Shown: piece after piece, positions 16,856 to 26,385 of the stretch
How the letters are laid out: each line of letters begins with the position of its first letter
Numbering within the stretch: position 1 is the first letter of the stretch
NCBI RefSeq assembly: GCF_004005565.1
Contig: NZ_SADD01000005.1
Location: 1 to 64,000, forward strand
Source: Lujinxingia sediminis
GTDB lineage: Bacteria; Myxococcota_A; Bradymonadia; Bradymonadales; Bradymonadaceae
Length of the DNA stretch: 64,000 nucleotides
Reading direction: 5' to 3'
The notes under the pieces: generated by a model
The model's database searches: none
The model's input: the letters and a program-made list of their open reading frames with translations, nothing else
What the model was told of the DNA's origin: nothing
Program-made: the position numbers and the translations under genes

Positions 16856-17332
16856 TCAGAAGCGCTGCGGGCGCTGGTGGCCGGCGTGGCCGACGCTGAA
16901 GTGGCAGTTGACGCATTGAGGGTTGTCGTCCTCGTCGAGGATGGGGTGGACGAGGTCGCCGTGGCAGCTGATGCACTGGTTTTGCAGCACGCGCTGGTTG
17001 CGCGGGATGATCTGGATGGGCTCGTAGAAGTTATCGAAGGTAAAGGCCCAGGCGTGGCGAAAGCCGTTATCAGCCTTGGAGATGTATTTGGGGATCAGGC
17101 TGTTGGGCGTGTGGCAGTCGTTGCAGGTGGCCACGTTTTGATGGCTGGAGGCCATCCAGGAGTCGTACTGGGGCTGCATAATATGGCAGTTGGCGCAGAC
17201 CAGCGGGTCGTCCTGGAGGTAGGCGTGGCCGTCGGCGTAGAGGAAGGTAAAGAGGCCGACGCCCACAAGCACTCCGACCCCCACGGCCAGGACGAGCCCG
17301 AAAGCATGTGCGGGAATGGTATTCATAGACAT
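16856..17332 (-). CDS. nrfH: NapC/NirT-type tetraheme quinol dehydrogenase, NrfA partner
   Basis: A 158-aa membrane-anchored cytochrome with a single N-terminal helix (GLVLAVGVGVLVGVGLFTFL region) and four CxxCH motifs: CANCH, CNDCH, CISCH and CVNCH. NrfH takes electrons from menaquinol and passes them to NrfA. It also has the DGHAYLQDDPLVCANCH segment conserved near the quinol site. It is first in the nrfHA operon. The start codon is uncertain: ATGs at 17332 and 17326 and a GTG at 17335 are all possible and none has a strong ribosome site. Confidence 0.93.
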   Translation of the reverse strand: MSMNTIPAHAFGLVLAVGVGVLVGVGLFTFLYADGHAYLQDDPLVCANCHIMQPQYDSWMASSHQNVATCNDCHTPNSLIPKYISKADNGFRHAWAFTFDNFYEPIQIIPRNQRVLQNQCISCHGDLVHPILDEDDNPQCVNCHFSVGHAGHQRPQRF

Positions 17333-17488
17333 CACGGCGTGAATAAAACGTGGATGTGCCTCGGCGGTGATTCGGTCTGTCCAGAGTGAGGGAGGGGCTA
17401 AGGGCCGTCAAGGGCGGGGCGGGTGAAGCTCTGTAACTGCGCGCATCGATGTGCCTGGCGAAGATGTATCGCTGAGGTGCATGGAACG

Positions 17489-17504
17489 TTGACCGCAGGG
17501 TCAA
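17489..17504. promoter_or_regulatory. Perfect palindrome upstream of nrfHA (TTGACC-N4-GGTCAA)
   Basis: TTGACC (17489-17494) and GGTCAA (17499-17504) are separated by GCAG. The half-site resembles those of the FNR/CRP family (TTGAT-N4-ATCAA for FNR), but the spacing between TTGAC and GTCAA is 6 rather than 4. It lies about 157 nt upstream of nrfH and about 104 nt upstream of the divergent lipoprotein gene, so either could be its target. Confidence 0.4.
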
Positions 17505-17607
17505 TTTCGATCGAATAGTAGGCGTTGCGGAGCGTCAAAGGGACGTCGCGAGTCTTGACCGACGTCGAGCTCCGACATGTGAATACGTAGGCCAGTTCGA
17601 GGAGAGG

Positions 17608-18150
17608 ATGATGCAGATGCGCTTCTGGAAGGTGTGGGTAGGGGCGGGGTTGGTGCTCTCGTCAGGGTTCAGCGGCTGCGGGCTGGGGGAGCGGGTGGAG
17701 GCCATAGATGCCGAGCACAGCGGCGTGGAGCGCGGCTATGAGGAGGGCACGCAGTGTCGCGGCCTGCAGGACAAGCTCAACGACTGTCGTCTGGGCAGGT
17801 TGTGGACCGATCCGCAGGAGTCTCCTGATTGCGACGAGGGCTATTTCGAGGATGATGTGCGCGCGTGCCAGATCGCTTGCATGCTCAACGCGACCTGTGA
17901 GGCGCTCGGTCGCAGCTTATGCTCGCTCGGTGGTGAGGTGTTGAGCGAGTGCCTTCAGGCCTGTGAGCCTGACCGCGTCTGCCCCGACGGCACCCCGGTG
18001 AGCCATCAGCAGTATTGCGATGGGGTGGAAGACTGCGCCGATGGCTCCGATGAGCCAGCCGAATGCGAGGCGTTTATGCCCTTTTTGTTCTGTGAAGATC
18101 CGGACTTCTATGAGCGCCGTTACTCCGAGAGCGATGACGATGATGATTGA
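17608..18150 (+). CDS. Cys-rich lipoprotein with an LDL-receptor class A-like motif
   Basis: A 180-aa predicted lipoprotein (lipobox FSGC, Cys24) with about 17 cysteines. Residues ~119-153 match the calcium-binding half of an LDLa repeat: CDGVEDCADGSDEPAEC, with the Asp/Glu cage. The third cysteine of the usual six is not evident. The middle section (CRGLQDKLNDC, CDEGYFEDDVRACQIAC) resembles Cys-rich modules seen in myxobacterial surface proteins. The tail is Asp-rich. It is probably exported and disulfide-stabilised; ligand unknown. Two ATGs at 17608 and 17611 both follow GGAGAGG. Confidence 0.7.
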   Translation: MMQMRFWKVWVGAGLVLSSGFSGCGLGERVEAIDAEHSGVERGYEEGTQCRGLQDKLNDCRLGRLWTDPQESPDCDEGYFEDDVRACQIACMLNATCEALGRSLCSLGGEVLSECLQACEPDRVCPDGTPVSHQQYCDGVEDCADGSDEPAECEAFMPFLFCEDPDFYERRYSESDDDDD

Positions 18151-18301
18151 TAGCGCCTGGCGTGGGGGGGAGTTGGCGAGGGGGTCTGCTCGGCGATTGA
18201 GCGCATAGCGCGGTCCGGGGGGAGAGGCCGGGCTGTGCAGGGCAGAAGGGAGGGGGTATAAGGGGAGGGAGGTTTGAGGGACTGCCCGCGGGAGAGTGGC
18301 G

Positions 18302-18817
18302 ATGGATCCGAAAGAGGTGTTGGACACGTTGCAGCGTCAGCTCAAAGGGCTCTTTGAGTCGGGGACGCGCTACCAGGTCGAGAAGATCGGGGTGGTGGTG
18401 GGCTTTCTGGTGTTGGTGGTCGCCAGCGTGGGCTGGGCGATGAGCGGGCCGGATGATGGCAACGAGCTCGGGGCGAGTTTTGGGGATGAGGAGCTGACCA
18501 GCCAGCTGGAGCGTCGGCAGTATTATATTGAGAATAAGGGGAGCAAGGACTGGACCGATGTGCGTGTGGTCTTTGATCGCAAATACCTCTACACCACCGA
18601 TCGCGTTGAAGGCGGGGAGCGATTGACGCTGAACGCCGAGTCGTTGCGCTACTTTTACCATATTCCACGGCCCTGGGGGCGTCAGGACTGGGAGCGGCTG
18701 CCCGAGGAAAAGCCCCCCGGGGTGCAGCCGGAGGCGTCGTACAGCCCGAGCTTCGTGCAGATCCGCACGGAGCAGGGGCGCATCGATCTGAAGGTCGGCC
18801 AAGAGCGCAGCCCGTGA
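18302..18817 (+). CDS. Single-pass membrane protein of unknown function, coupled to hemW
   Basis: A 171-aa protein: a short cytoplasmic N-terminus (MDPKEVLDTLQRQLKGLFES), one membrane helix at ~30-48 (IGVVVGFLVLVVASVGWAM), and a soluble outer domain with ENKGSKDWTDVRVVFDRKYL that resembles a small beta-sandwich. Its stop overlaps the hemW GTG by 4 nt (GTGA), so they are co-translated. No known domain. Start at 18302 chosen because GGGAG lies ~8 nt upstream; a GTG at 18296 is an alternative. Confidence 0.7.
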   Translation: MDPKEVLDTLQRQLKGLFESGTRYQVEKIGVVVGFLVLVVASVGWAMSGPDDGNELGASFGDEELTSQLERRQYYIENKGSKDWTDVRVVFDRKYLYTTDRVEGGERLTLNAESLRYFYHIPRPWGRQDWERLPEEKPPGVQPEASYSPSFVQIRTEQGRIDLKVGQERSP

Positions 18818-20046
18818 GTGATAGCGAGGCTTCTGCGATACGCGTAAGGGAGGGGGAGATTGGCGTCTATGTGCATGTGCCTTTCTGTGAGCGGCTCTGC
18901 CCCTACTGTGACTTTGCGGTCTCGGTGCAGCGGGAGATCCCGCATCAGGCCTACGTGGAGCGGGTGGCTGCGGAGCTTAAGGCGCGCGCTGGCGAGTTTG
19001 AGGGGTACGAGGCGGTCACCCTTTATGTGGGTGGGGGAACGCCCTCGCTGCTCTCTGGCGAGGCCCTGGGAGCCCTTTTTGAGGCGGTTCGGGGTGTTGT
19101 GAGCGTGCACGAGGGCGCGGAGGTGACGCTGGAGGCCAACCCCAACCAGCTCACGGCGGCGAACCTGGCAGCCTGGAAGGAGCTGGGGGTGGAGCGGCTC
19201 AGCGTGGGGTGCCAGAGTTTTCAGGATGCGCAGCTCAAGGCGCTGCGTCGCAATCATTCGGCGGCGCAGGCCATCGAGGGGGTGGAGCGGGCGCTGGAGG
19301 TGATGGAGCGCGTCTCGATCGACCTGATGTTCGGCGTGCCCGGGCAGACGATGGGCTCCTGGGAGGCGGACCTGGCGGTAATGCAGCGGTTGGTGGAGGA
19401 GCGGGGCCTCGACCATGTGAGCGCCTACAACCTGACGGTGGAGCCGGGCACGGCCTTCTGGATTCGGCGCAAGCGCGGCAGCCTGAGCCTTCCCGACGAG
19501 GATACGAGCGCGAATTTTCTGGAGAGGTTGGTTGAGCGCACCGCCGAGGTGGGGCTGTGGCGTTACGAAGTCTCGAATTTTGCGGTGCCCGGAGGGGAGA
19601 GCCGCCATAACAGCGGCTACTGGCTCAGGCGGCCTTATGTCGGCGTGGGAGTGGGGGCGCATAGCCTGCGGGTTGCGGCCGACGGCCGCTCCTGGCGGCG
19701 GGCGAATGCGAAGAAGTACGCCGAGTATATGGAGCAGGCTGAACCGGGAGCGCCGAAGAGCGAGGAGGCGCTGAGCGCCCGGGAGTCCTTTGGGGAGCAT
19801 CTTTTTCTGGGGGCGCGAAGTCGCCTGGGGCTCGATCTTTCGGGGCTTTTTGAGCGTTACGCCGGGGTGCTCTCGCGAGCGGAAGAGGCGCGGGTTGGCG
19901 AGGCGGTCGAGGGGCTGGAGGCGTTGGGGTTGTTGGAGCGCCTCGATGGCGACCGGGTTATCTGGCGACCGACGTTGCGGGGGCTGGATCTGGGCGATAC
20001 GGTCGCCGAGCGCCTTTATCTGGCGGCAACGCCGGATGATATCTGA
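18814..20046 (+). CDS. hemW: Radical SAM heme chaperone HemW
   Basis: A 410-aa radical SAM protein of the HemN/HemW family. The cluster motif CxxxCxxC is at Cys25-Cys29-Cys32 (FCERLCPYCDF). A glycine-rich SAM motif GGGTPS follows, then a HemN C-terminal domain. HemW lacks coproporphyrinogen dehydrogenase activity and delivers heme to respiratory proteins; the length (~400) and the N-terminal HVPFC motif fit HemW better than HemN, which is longer. GTG start inside the preceding gene's stop. Proximity to the multiheme nrfHA genes is suggestive but may be accidental. Confidence 0.9.
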   Translation: MSDSEASAIRVREGEIGVYVHVPFCERLCPYCDFAVSVQREIPHQAYVERVAAELKARAGEFEGYEAVTLYVGGGTPSLLSGEALGALFEAVRGVVSVHEGAEVTLEANPNQLTAANLAAWKELGVERLSVGCQSFQDAQLKALRRNHSAAQAIEGVERALEVMERVSIDLMFGVPGQTMGSWEADLAVMQRLVEERGLDHVSAYNLTVEPGTAFWIRRKRGSLSLPDEDTSANFLERLVERTAEVGLWRYEVSNFAVPGGESRHNSGYWLRRPYVGVGVGAHSLRVAADGRSWRRANAKKYAEYMEQAEPGAPKSEEALSARESFGEHLFLGARSRLGLDLSGLFERYAGVLSRAEEARVGEAVEGLEALGLLERLDGDRVIWRPTLRGLDLGDTVAERLYLAATPDDI

Positions 20047-20346
20047 GCGTTCGCGTGGGGGCTGGCCGGCCAGCGATGCAGGCATGACTTCGGGGGCCGG
20101 TCTGGCGGGGAGCTGACCACGCTCGGTAGGACCCGATATCCCTACAGTTTGCGTGGTGTGTAAGAATTCTTGAGCCCTTTTTTGGGAGGGTGAAGGTGTT
20201 TGTTTTCAGCAGGTTAGGATGGTTTTGGGGCGCGATGCAGTACGCGCTTCTTAAATAAAATAGATCGAAATGAAGGCGGCTTCGTACAAGGTGCTATGGC
20301 GAGGTACGCCGACAGATGTTCAGACGACCAGGAAGACGAGGAAAGC
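20047..20346. other. Intergenic region before the alpha-2-macroglobulin gene
   Basis: About 300 bp with no recognisable gene. The segment 20240-20275 is markedly AT-rich (CTTAAATAAAATAGATCG) and probably holds the promoter of the downstream lipoprotein gene; no clear -35/-10 pair can be assigned. Confidence 0.4.
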
Positions 20347-23300
20347 ATGCGAGCGATGAGCGCGGGCAGATGGGTAGCGATGATAGTGGCGGCAGCGCTG
20401 ATGGCAGGGTGCGGCTCAAAACGCTCGTCGGTGGACGGTCTGGCCGAGGGACAACTCGGTGATACCGAGGCTCCCCCGGTGATGGGCGGAGCGCTGGGTG
20501 AGGATGAGGGGTACGATATGGTCAAAGCGGTGCGTGGTGAGGAGCTCTCCGACGAGGATGTCGCGCGCCTTCTGGGGCGGCTGGAGCCGCTGGAGGGCAA
20601 AGAAGGCGATGAGGTTGCGTTTCGGCGCCGCAGTGACACGTTGCCGCCGGCGGTGCCTGGAAAAGAGGTCAGCGAGGCGTGGCCTCCCGATCTGACGCAG
20701 GTGGTGGGCGAAGCGCCGGAGGCCGGTGCGCTCGAAGTGCTGGCGTTTCGGCCCGAGGGGGCGGTGGAGGGGCCGATTCAGCTCTCGGTGAGCTTTAGCC
20801 GCCCGATGATCGACGTGGGGGCGGTGGGTGAGGCGGAGGCGCCGACGATCACGATCGAGCCGCAGCCGGAGGGGAGGTGGCGCTGGTTGGGCACCCGCAC
20901 GGCGGTCTATGAGGTGAGCGAGGCCTGGCCGCGTGCGACGACCTATCAGGTGGAGGTCGCCGCCGGGGCGACGTCGGTGGACGGCTCGACGCTTGAGAAG
21001 GCGGTGCGCTTCGGCTTTGAGACGCCGCCGGCCCAGGTCAGCGCAGTCTATCCGCGCCACGGGGTGCAGGCAGCGGATGCGCCGGTGCACGTGGTGTTCA
21101 ATCAACCCGTTCCCGACACGATGGTCTCGAAGATTCGTGTGCAGGCGGGGCGAACGTCTATCGGGATGCGTCAGGTCTCTGGCGAGGAGGCCGCGGCGCT
21201 TCAGGAGGCCGGAGGTGTTAAGGAGGCGGCGGCGGAGGGGCGCGTGCTCACGCTTGTGCCCACCGAAGCTTATCCGGACGGTGCGACCGTGCGGGTGTCA
21301 GTGGCCGCGCCGATTGAGAGTAAGGAAGGACCCGTGCTGGGGCAGGAGGGCTTTGAGGGCAGCTTCCAGGTTCGGGGGGCGTTCAGGGTGGTGAGCGCGG
21401 GGTGTTACGGCTCGAATCCATGCCAGCCCGGAGGCTCGTTGCATGTGGAGTTGAGCAATCCCATGGCAGCCGACACGGACTTTAGCGGTGCGGTGAAGAT
21501 GGTGCCGGAGGTGCCTAATCTTCAGGTCATCGGCACGGGCAACAGGCTGTGGCTCACCGGCGACTTTTTGCCGAAGACGACGTATGCGATCGAGGTTCGT
21601 GCCGAGCTCTTCGACGCGTTTGGTCAGCCTTTAAAGGGGGAGCGTCGCCAGCGGGTGACGATGGGCGCCTACCCTGCATTTGTGGCCGGGCCGCCCTCGG
21701 AGATGTTGGTGATGCCTGCGAATTCTGTGGCGAGTCTGCCGGTGATGCTCGGCGGGCTGAGCTCGCTGCGCGCGAGGGTCTTTAAGGTTGAGGCGGCGGA
21801 CTATCCGGTGTTTTTGCAGTCGCGCGATGAGTCGCCGCGGACCGGCGATCTGGTGGACACGCAGATGTTCCGTTTTGGTGGTGAGGAGGTCGACGCGCGC
21901 CATGAGGTTGAGGTGGCGCTGGGCAAAGCGCTCACCGGCGCGGGCACCGGTCAGGTGCTGGTGGTGCTCGATGAGCCGACGCCCTGGCCGGAGCAGCGCT
22001 GGAGTCAGAAAAAGCCTTCCTGGTCGTACTGGGTGCAGGTCACCGATCTCGCGCTCGACCTGACCAGCGATCAGAGCACTCTGGAGGGACAGGTCACCTC
22101 GCTGCGCAGCGGTGAGCCGCAGAAGGACGTGCAGCTCGTTGTGGAGGGCCGAGAGGTTGCCCGCGTCAACGATCAGGGACGCTTTACGATGGCGATCCCT
22201 ACAGAAGCCGCGGTGTTGGAGGTCCGACAGGGGAGTGATGTGGTGATGATGCCGCCCAACGCGCAGACGGGCTGGTGGTCGGGGCAAGGGTGGAATCGTC
22301 GCACGCAGTCGGAGGTCGACCAGGCAGTCTGGTATTTGATCAACGATCGGGGCATGTACAAGCCCGGAGAAACCGTCACGCTCAAGGGCTGGGTGCGCGC
22401 TCGCGAGCCGGGGCCGCGCGGAACGCTTAAGGCATTGAATGGCACGCAGCAGGTGACCTACCGGGTGCGGGAGTCGCGCGGCAACGAGATCGCCAGCGGT
22501 ACGGTGGATGTCGACGGCTTCGGTGGCTTCGAGTTCGACGTGGAGCTGGCCGATAACGTCAACCTGGGGTGGGCGAATGTGCAACTCTCGGTGGGGGCCC
22601 GGATTGCCGGGAAGACGACCTCGCATAGCTTCCATATTCAGGAGTTTCGTCGGCCGGAATATGAGGTCAGCGCCCGAGCGATTGGGGAGCCGCACCGCAC
22701 CGGCGAGGAGAGCCGTTTTGAGGTGGAGGCCGCCTATTATGCTGGCGGCGGTCTTGCGGGAGCGCCGGTGACCTGGCGTTTTTCGGAGAGCGCGACCAAC
22801 TACACCCCGCCGAATAACGAGGGGTGGACCTTTGGCGCGTGGCGGCCTTACTGGGGGCGCTGGGGCTGGCAGCCTCCGTCCCCGCCGCAGGTGTTGCCCG
22901 AGGCGTTGCGTGGCGGCCATCAGAGCATGACGGACGCCCGGGGCATCTCGGCAATCAACGTGGGTTGGGAGGCTCCCGACGACGGCCTTCCTCGCCGCGT
23001 GCAGGCGACGATGTCGGTGATGGACGTCAACCGCCAGAGCTGGGAGGCCAGCGCCAGCGCGCTGGTGCATCCGGCGGCGGCCTATGTGGGCATCAAGAGT
23101 GAGCAGACTTTTGTGCAGCGTGGCGAGGCCTGGGAGGTGCTCACGCGTGTGGTCGACGTGGATGGCGCCGAGGTCGAAGGGGCGAAGGTTCAGGTTGTGC
23201 TCTACCTGGCGCGCAACCCCTGGAACTTCACCGTGGACGATGCCGAGGCCATTAAAGCGTGTTCGCCCGATGGTGAGGGGCGCTGTGTCTTCAAGGGGCT

Positions 23301-26300
23301 CTCGGCCGGGTCGTACCGTGCGGTTGCGACGGTGGAGGATGAGGCCGGTCGGAGCTCGGTGAGTCATCTTGGCGTGTGGGTGGCCGGTCAGGACACCCGT
23401 GGTGCGGATCTGGTCGAAGAGAAGCAGCTCGTGCTCATTCCCGAGCAGGAGACCTATAAGCCTGGCGATGTTGCCCGGGTGATGGTCAACGGGCCGTTTT
23501 ATCCGATGGACGCCACCGTGGAGCTTCGGCGTCAGGGGCGCTACGAGACGCGGCAGGTGCGCCTGAGCGCGGAGAACCCGGTCGTCGAGATCCCGATCGA
23601 AGACGCAATGACCCCGGCCCTCACGCTGACTGTGCAGAGCGTCGGCGTGGGCGACGCGGCCTCGCCGGAGGCCTTTGCGCGCGGCGAGCTTCAGCTGAAC
23701 GTGGAGCCTGTCGAGCGTCGCTTGAGCGTGGCGATTGAGCCCGCAGAAGATCACGTGGAGCCGGGCTCAAAGCTCGGTGTCGAGGTGAAGATCACCGACC
23801 ACGAAGGTAAGGCTGTGAGCGGTGCCAATGTGGCGCTCTTTGCGGTCGATGAGGCGGTGCTGGGGCTCTCAAACTATGTGCTGCGCGACCCGCTGAGCAT
23901 CTTTTACCCGGAGTTTTCTGCAGGGGTGTTTGATATGCGCACGCGTCGCTGGTTGATCGTGCCGCCGACGCCTGAAACGGCCGAGCCGGAAATGGTTGCT
24001 GACGACCTCGCTTTCAGCGAAGGGGCGGAAGAAAACATGGCGTTGGGCAATCTGGAAGGGCGCGGTGGTGGGGGAGCGGAACCGATGGCCAAGCGGATGG
24101 CGATGGCCGCGCCCGCTGCGGCCGCTCCCGGCGGAGCGCCTGCCCAGGCGAATACCCCCATCTCGGTGCGCGAAGTCTTCGACGCGCTGGCCTTCTTCGA
24201 TGGCGATCTTGTGACCGACGCCGAAGGGCGCGTGCGCGTCGAGCACACCTTGCCCGATAGCCTCACGCGCTACCGCCTGATGGCAATCGCGGTCGAAGGC
24301 GACCGCCGCTTCGGGCACGGTGAGTCTCAGGTTGTCGCTCGCCTCCCCTTGATGGTGCGCCCGTCTGCGCCGCGTTTTGCCAATGTGGGCGACCGCTTTG
24401 AGCTTCCAATCGTGCTGCATAACCAGACCGATGAGGCGCGCACCGTCGACCTTGCGCTGCGCGCGGTCGGCGGGCTGAAGTGGTTGGAGCGCCCCGGACG
24501 TCGGGTGGTGGTTCCGGCCAATGAGCGCGTGGAAGTGCGCTGGAAGGCAGAAGCGACGTCTGCCGGTGAGGTGCGTGTGCAGGTGGCCGCGGCCAGCGGA
24601 AGTTTTGCCGACGCCGAGCTGATCACGATGCCGGTACTCACGCCGGCGACCACCGAGGCGTTTGCGACCTACGGCTCGCTTTCGGATGAGGATGTGGTCC
24701 GCGAGATGATCAAGGTGCCGGAAGACGCCTTTGCGCAGTACGGAGGCCTGGAGTTTTCGGCCTCGTCCACGCAGCTGCAGGCGCTGACCGATGCGTTCAT
24801 CTACCTGACGACCTACCCCTACGCCTGCTCCGAGCAGACGGCCAGCCGCCTGATGTCGGTGCTGGCGCTCTACGATGTGCTCGAAGCATTTGAGGCCGAA
24901 GGCCTGCCTTCGGTTGAGGAACTCAAGGCGGCGCAGCAGGAGTGGGTCGACCAGATCTTGCAGGCCCAGCGCGGCGATGGCGGGTTTGGGTTCTGGAAGG
25001 GAAGTCGCGAGTCCTGGCCCTTTGTGAGCGTGCATGCCACCCACGCGTTGTGGATGGCGGGTGAGGCGGGGCTTAAGGTTCCGGCAGGTGCGATGCAGCG
25101 CGCCCGCGCCTACATCCAGCAGGTGGAGCGCTACACCACCGAATACGGGCCGCGTGCCCGCGCCACGGTGGATGCGTACGCTCTGCACGTCCTTGGGAAG
25201 ATGGATGTTGCCGGTGAGCGCGAGCTTGATGCGGTGGTGACGCGCCACGGCATTGAGGTGCTTCCGCTTGAGGCGCTGGGCTGGCTCTTGCCCCTGGCCG
25301 AAGGCACGCAGTGGGAGCGGCGCTTTATGCAGCGTCTTCAGAACAACGTTCAGGAGACGGCAGCCACCGCCGAGTTTCAGGAGGCCTACGAGGCCGGTGC
25401 CTACCGTGTGCTGCACTCCGGTCGCCGCACCGACGCGGTGGTGCTCGACGGTCTGATGCAGGTCGACGTCAACAACCCGCTCGTCGAGAAGTCGGTGCGC
25501 GGGCTGATGGCTCACCGCACACGCGGACGCTGGAGCACGACTCAGGACAACGTCTTTGTGATCCTGGCGATGCGTCGCTACTTCGACACCTTTGAGTCGG
25601 CGAATCCGGAGTTTGTGGCGCGGGCCTGGGTGGGAGATGTGCATATTGCCGAGCACAGCTTCTCGGGGCGTACTGGCGAGCGCTACGCGGCCGGTGTGCC
25701 GATGTCGTACCTCCAGGAACTCGACGATGCCACGCAGCCGGTGGTCATTGAGCGCGATGGCCAGGGGCGGATGTACTATCGCCTGGGCATGCGTTACGCG
25801 CCCCAAAACCTCGATCTTCCGGCCAGCTCGGAGGGGATGGAGGTGGAGCGTATCTATGAGGCCGTCGACAACGAGGATGATGTGCGCCGCGCCGACGACG
25901 GGGCCTGGGAGGTCAGAGCGGGAGCGCGTGTGCGCGTGACCTTGACGATGACCCTGCCGGCCAGACGTTACCACGTGGCCCTGGCCGACTGGCTTCCGGC
26001 GGGCTTTGAGCCGATCAACACCGAGCTTGCGGTGAGTGAGGTGGAACCTGGCCTCCAGGGTGGCAGCGCCAAACGCCCGGGCTACTGGTGGTGGGGCTGG
26101 CGCTGGTACGAGCACCAGAACACCCGGGATGAGCGGGTCGAGGCGTTCAGCTCGCTTGTGGGGCCGGGTGTGCACACCTTCAGCTACGTGGCGCGGGCGA
26201 CGACTCCGGGTGAGTTTGTGGCGCCGCCGGCCAAAGCCGAGGAGATGTATCACCCTGAGACCTTCGGTCGTTCGGCGACGGAGCGGGTGCGGGTGGTGGC

Positions 26301-26316
26301 AGAAGCGGCGCAGTGA
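20347..26316 (+). CDS. Bacterial alpha-2-macroglobulin (ECAM type) lipoprotein
   Basis: A 1989-aa lipoprotein (lipobox LMAGC) of the bacterial alpha-2-macroglobulin family, periplasmic protease traps. Early residues carry several MG-like beta domains (FSRPMIDVG, FNQPVPDTM). The MG/bait section contains MYKPGETVTLKGWVR and FRRPEYEVSARA, hallmarks of the family. A Gly/Ala/Pro-rich low-complexity stretch lies around residue 1250. The thioester motif CSEQ (Cys1494-Gln1497, in YPYACSEQTASRLM) is intact, followed by an alpha-toroid with GDGGFGFW and a receptor-binding-like C-terminus. The usual pbpC partner is not adjacent. Start at 20347 has GAGGAAAGC upstream; the frame is open to 20296 but that would precede the signal peptide. 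Confidence 0.92.
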   Translation: MRAMSAGRWVAMIVAAALMAGCGSKRSSVDGLAEGQLGDTEAPPVMGGALGEDEGYDMVKAVRGEELSDEDVARLLGRLEPLEGKEGDEVAFRRRSDTLPPAVPGKEVSEAWPPDLTQVVGEAPEAGALEVLAFRPEGAVEGPIQLSVSFSRPMIDVGAVGEAEAPTITIEPQPEGRWRWLGTRTAVYEVSEAWPRATTYQVEVAAGATSVDGSTLEKAVRFGFETPPAQVSAVYPRHGVQAADAPVHVVFNQPVPDTMVSKIRVQAGRTSIGMRQVSGEEAAALQEAGGVKEAAAEGRVLTLVPTEAYPDGATVRVSVAAPIESKEGPVLGQEGFEGSFQVRGAFRVVSAGCYGSNPCQPGGSLHVELSNPMAADTDFSGAVKMVPEVPNLQVIGTGNRLWLTGDFLPKTTYAIEVRAELFDAFGQPLKGERRQRVTMGAYPAFVAGPPSEMLVMPANSVASLPVMLGGLSSLRARVFKVEAADYPVFLQSRDESPRTGDLVDTQMFRFGGEEVDARHEVEVALGKALTGAGTGQVLVVLDEPTPWPEQRWSQKKPSWSYWVQVTDLALDLTSDQSTLEGQVTSLRSGEPQKDVQLVVEGREVARVNDQGRFTMAIPTEAAVLEVRQGSDVVMMPPNAQTGWWSGQGWNRRTQSEVDQAVWYLINDRGMYKPGETVTLKGWVRAREPGPRGTLKALNGTQQVTYRVRESRGNEIASGTVDVDGFGGFEFDVELADNVNLGWANVQLSVGARIAGKTTSHSFHIQEFRRPEYEVSARAIGEPHRTGEESRFEVEAAYYAGGGLAGAPVTWRFSESATNYTPPNNEGWTFGAWRPYWGRWGWQPPSPPQVLPEALRGGHQSMTDARGISAINVGWEAPDDGLPRRVQATMSVMDVNRQSWEASASALVHPAAAYVGIKSEQTFVQRGEAWEVLTRVVDVDGAEVEGAKVQVVLYLARNPWNFTVDDAEAIKACSPDGEGRCVFKGLSAGSYRAVATVEDEAGRSSVSHLGVWVAGQDTRGADLVEEKQLVLIPEQETYKPGDVARVMVNGPFYPMDATVELRRQGRYETRQVRLSAENPVVEIPIEDAMTPALTLTVQSVGVGDAASPEAFARGELQLNVEPVERRLSVAIEPAEDHVEPGSKLGVEVKITDHEGKAVSGANVALFAVDEAVLGLSNYVLRDPLSIFYPEFSAGVFDMRTRRWLIVPPTPETAEPEMVADDLAFSEGAEENMALGNLEGRGGGGAEPMAKRMAMAAPAAAAPGGAPAQANTPISVREVFDALAFFDGDLVTDAEGRVRVEHTLPDSLTRYRLMAIAVEGDRRFGHGESQVVARLPLMVRPSAPRFANVGDRFELPIVLHNQTDEARTVDLALRAVGGLKWLERPGRRVVVPANERVEVRWKAEATSAGEVRVQVAAASGSFADAELITMPVLTPATTEAFATYGSLSDEDVVREMIKVPEDAFAQYGGLEFSASSTQLQALTDAFIYLTTYPYACSEQTASRLMSVLALYDVLEAFEAEGLPSVEELKAAQQEWVDQILQAQRGDGGFGFWKGSRESWPFVSVHATHALWMAGEAGLKVPAGAMQRARAYIQQVERYTTEYGPRARATVDAYALHVLGKMDVAGERELDAVVTRHGIEVLPLEALGWLLPLAEGTQWERRFMQRLQNNVQETAATAEFQEAYEAGAYRVLHSGRRTDAVVLDGLMQVDVNNPLVEKSVRGLMAHRTRGRWSTTQDNVFVILAMRRYFDTFESANPEFVARAWVGDVHIAEHSFSGRTGERYAAGVPMSYLQELDDATQPVVIERDGQGRMYYRLGMRYAPQNLDLPASSEGMEVERIYEAVDNEDDVRRADDGAWEVRAGARVRVTLTMTLPARRYHVALADWLPAGFEPINTELAVSEVEPGLQGGSAKRPGYWWWGWRWYEHQNTRDERVEAFSSLVGPGVHTFSYVARATTPGEFVAPPAKAEEMYHPETFGRSATERVRVVAEAAQ

Positions 26317-26324
26317 TGCCGTGT

Positions 26325-26359
26325 CCTGGCGAGCGGCCAGCGCTGGTTCGCTCGCCAGG
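26325..26359. terminator. Hairpin after the alpha-2-macroglobulin gene
   Basis: A perfect 11-bp stem (CCTGGCGAGCG / CGCTCGCCAGG) 9 nt past the stop codon, with a 13-nt loop and no T-run. Either an atypical terminator or a 3'-end stabilising hairpin. Confidence 0.45.
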
Positions 26360-26385
26360 GATAACTTCGATGGATGGGAGTGAGG

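Noticed and set aside
20047-20346. Riboswitch or small RNA upstream of the alpha-2-macroglobulin gene
   Set aside because: No conserved core or terminator structure could be found.
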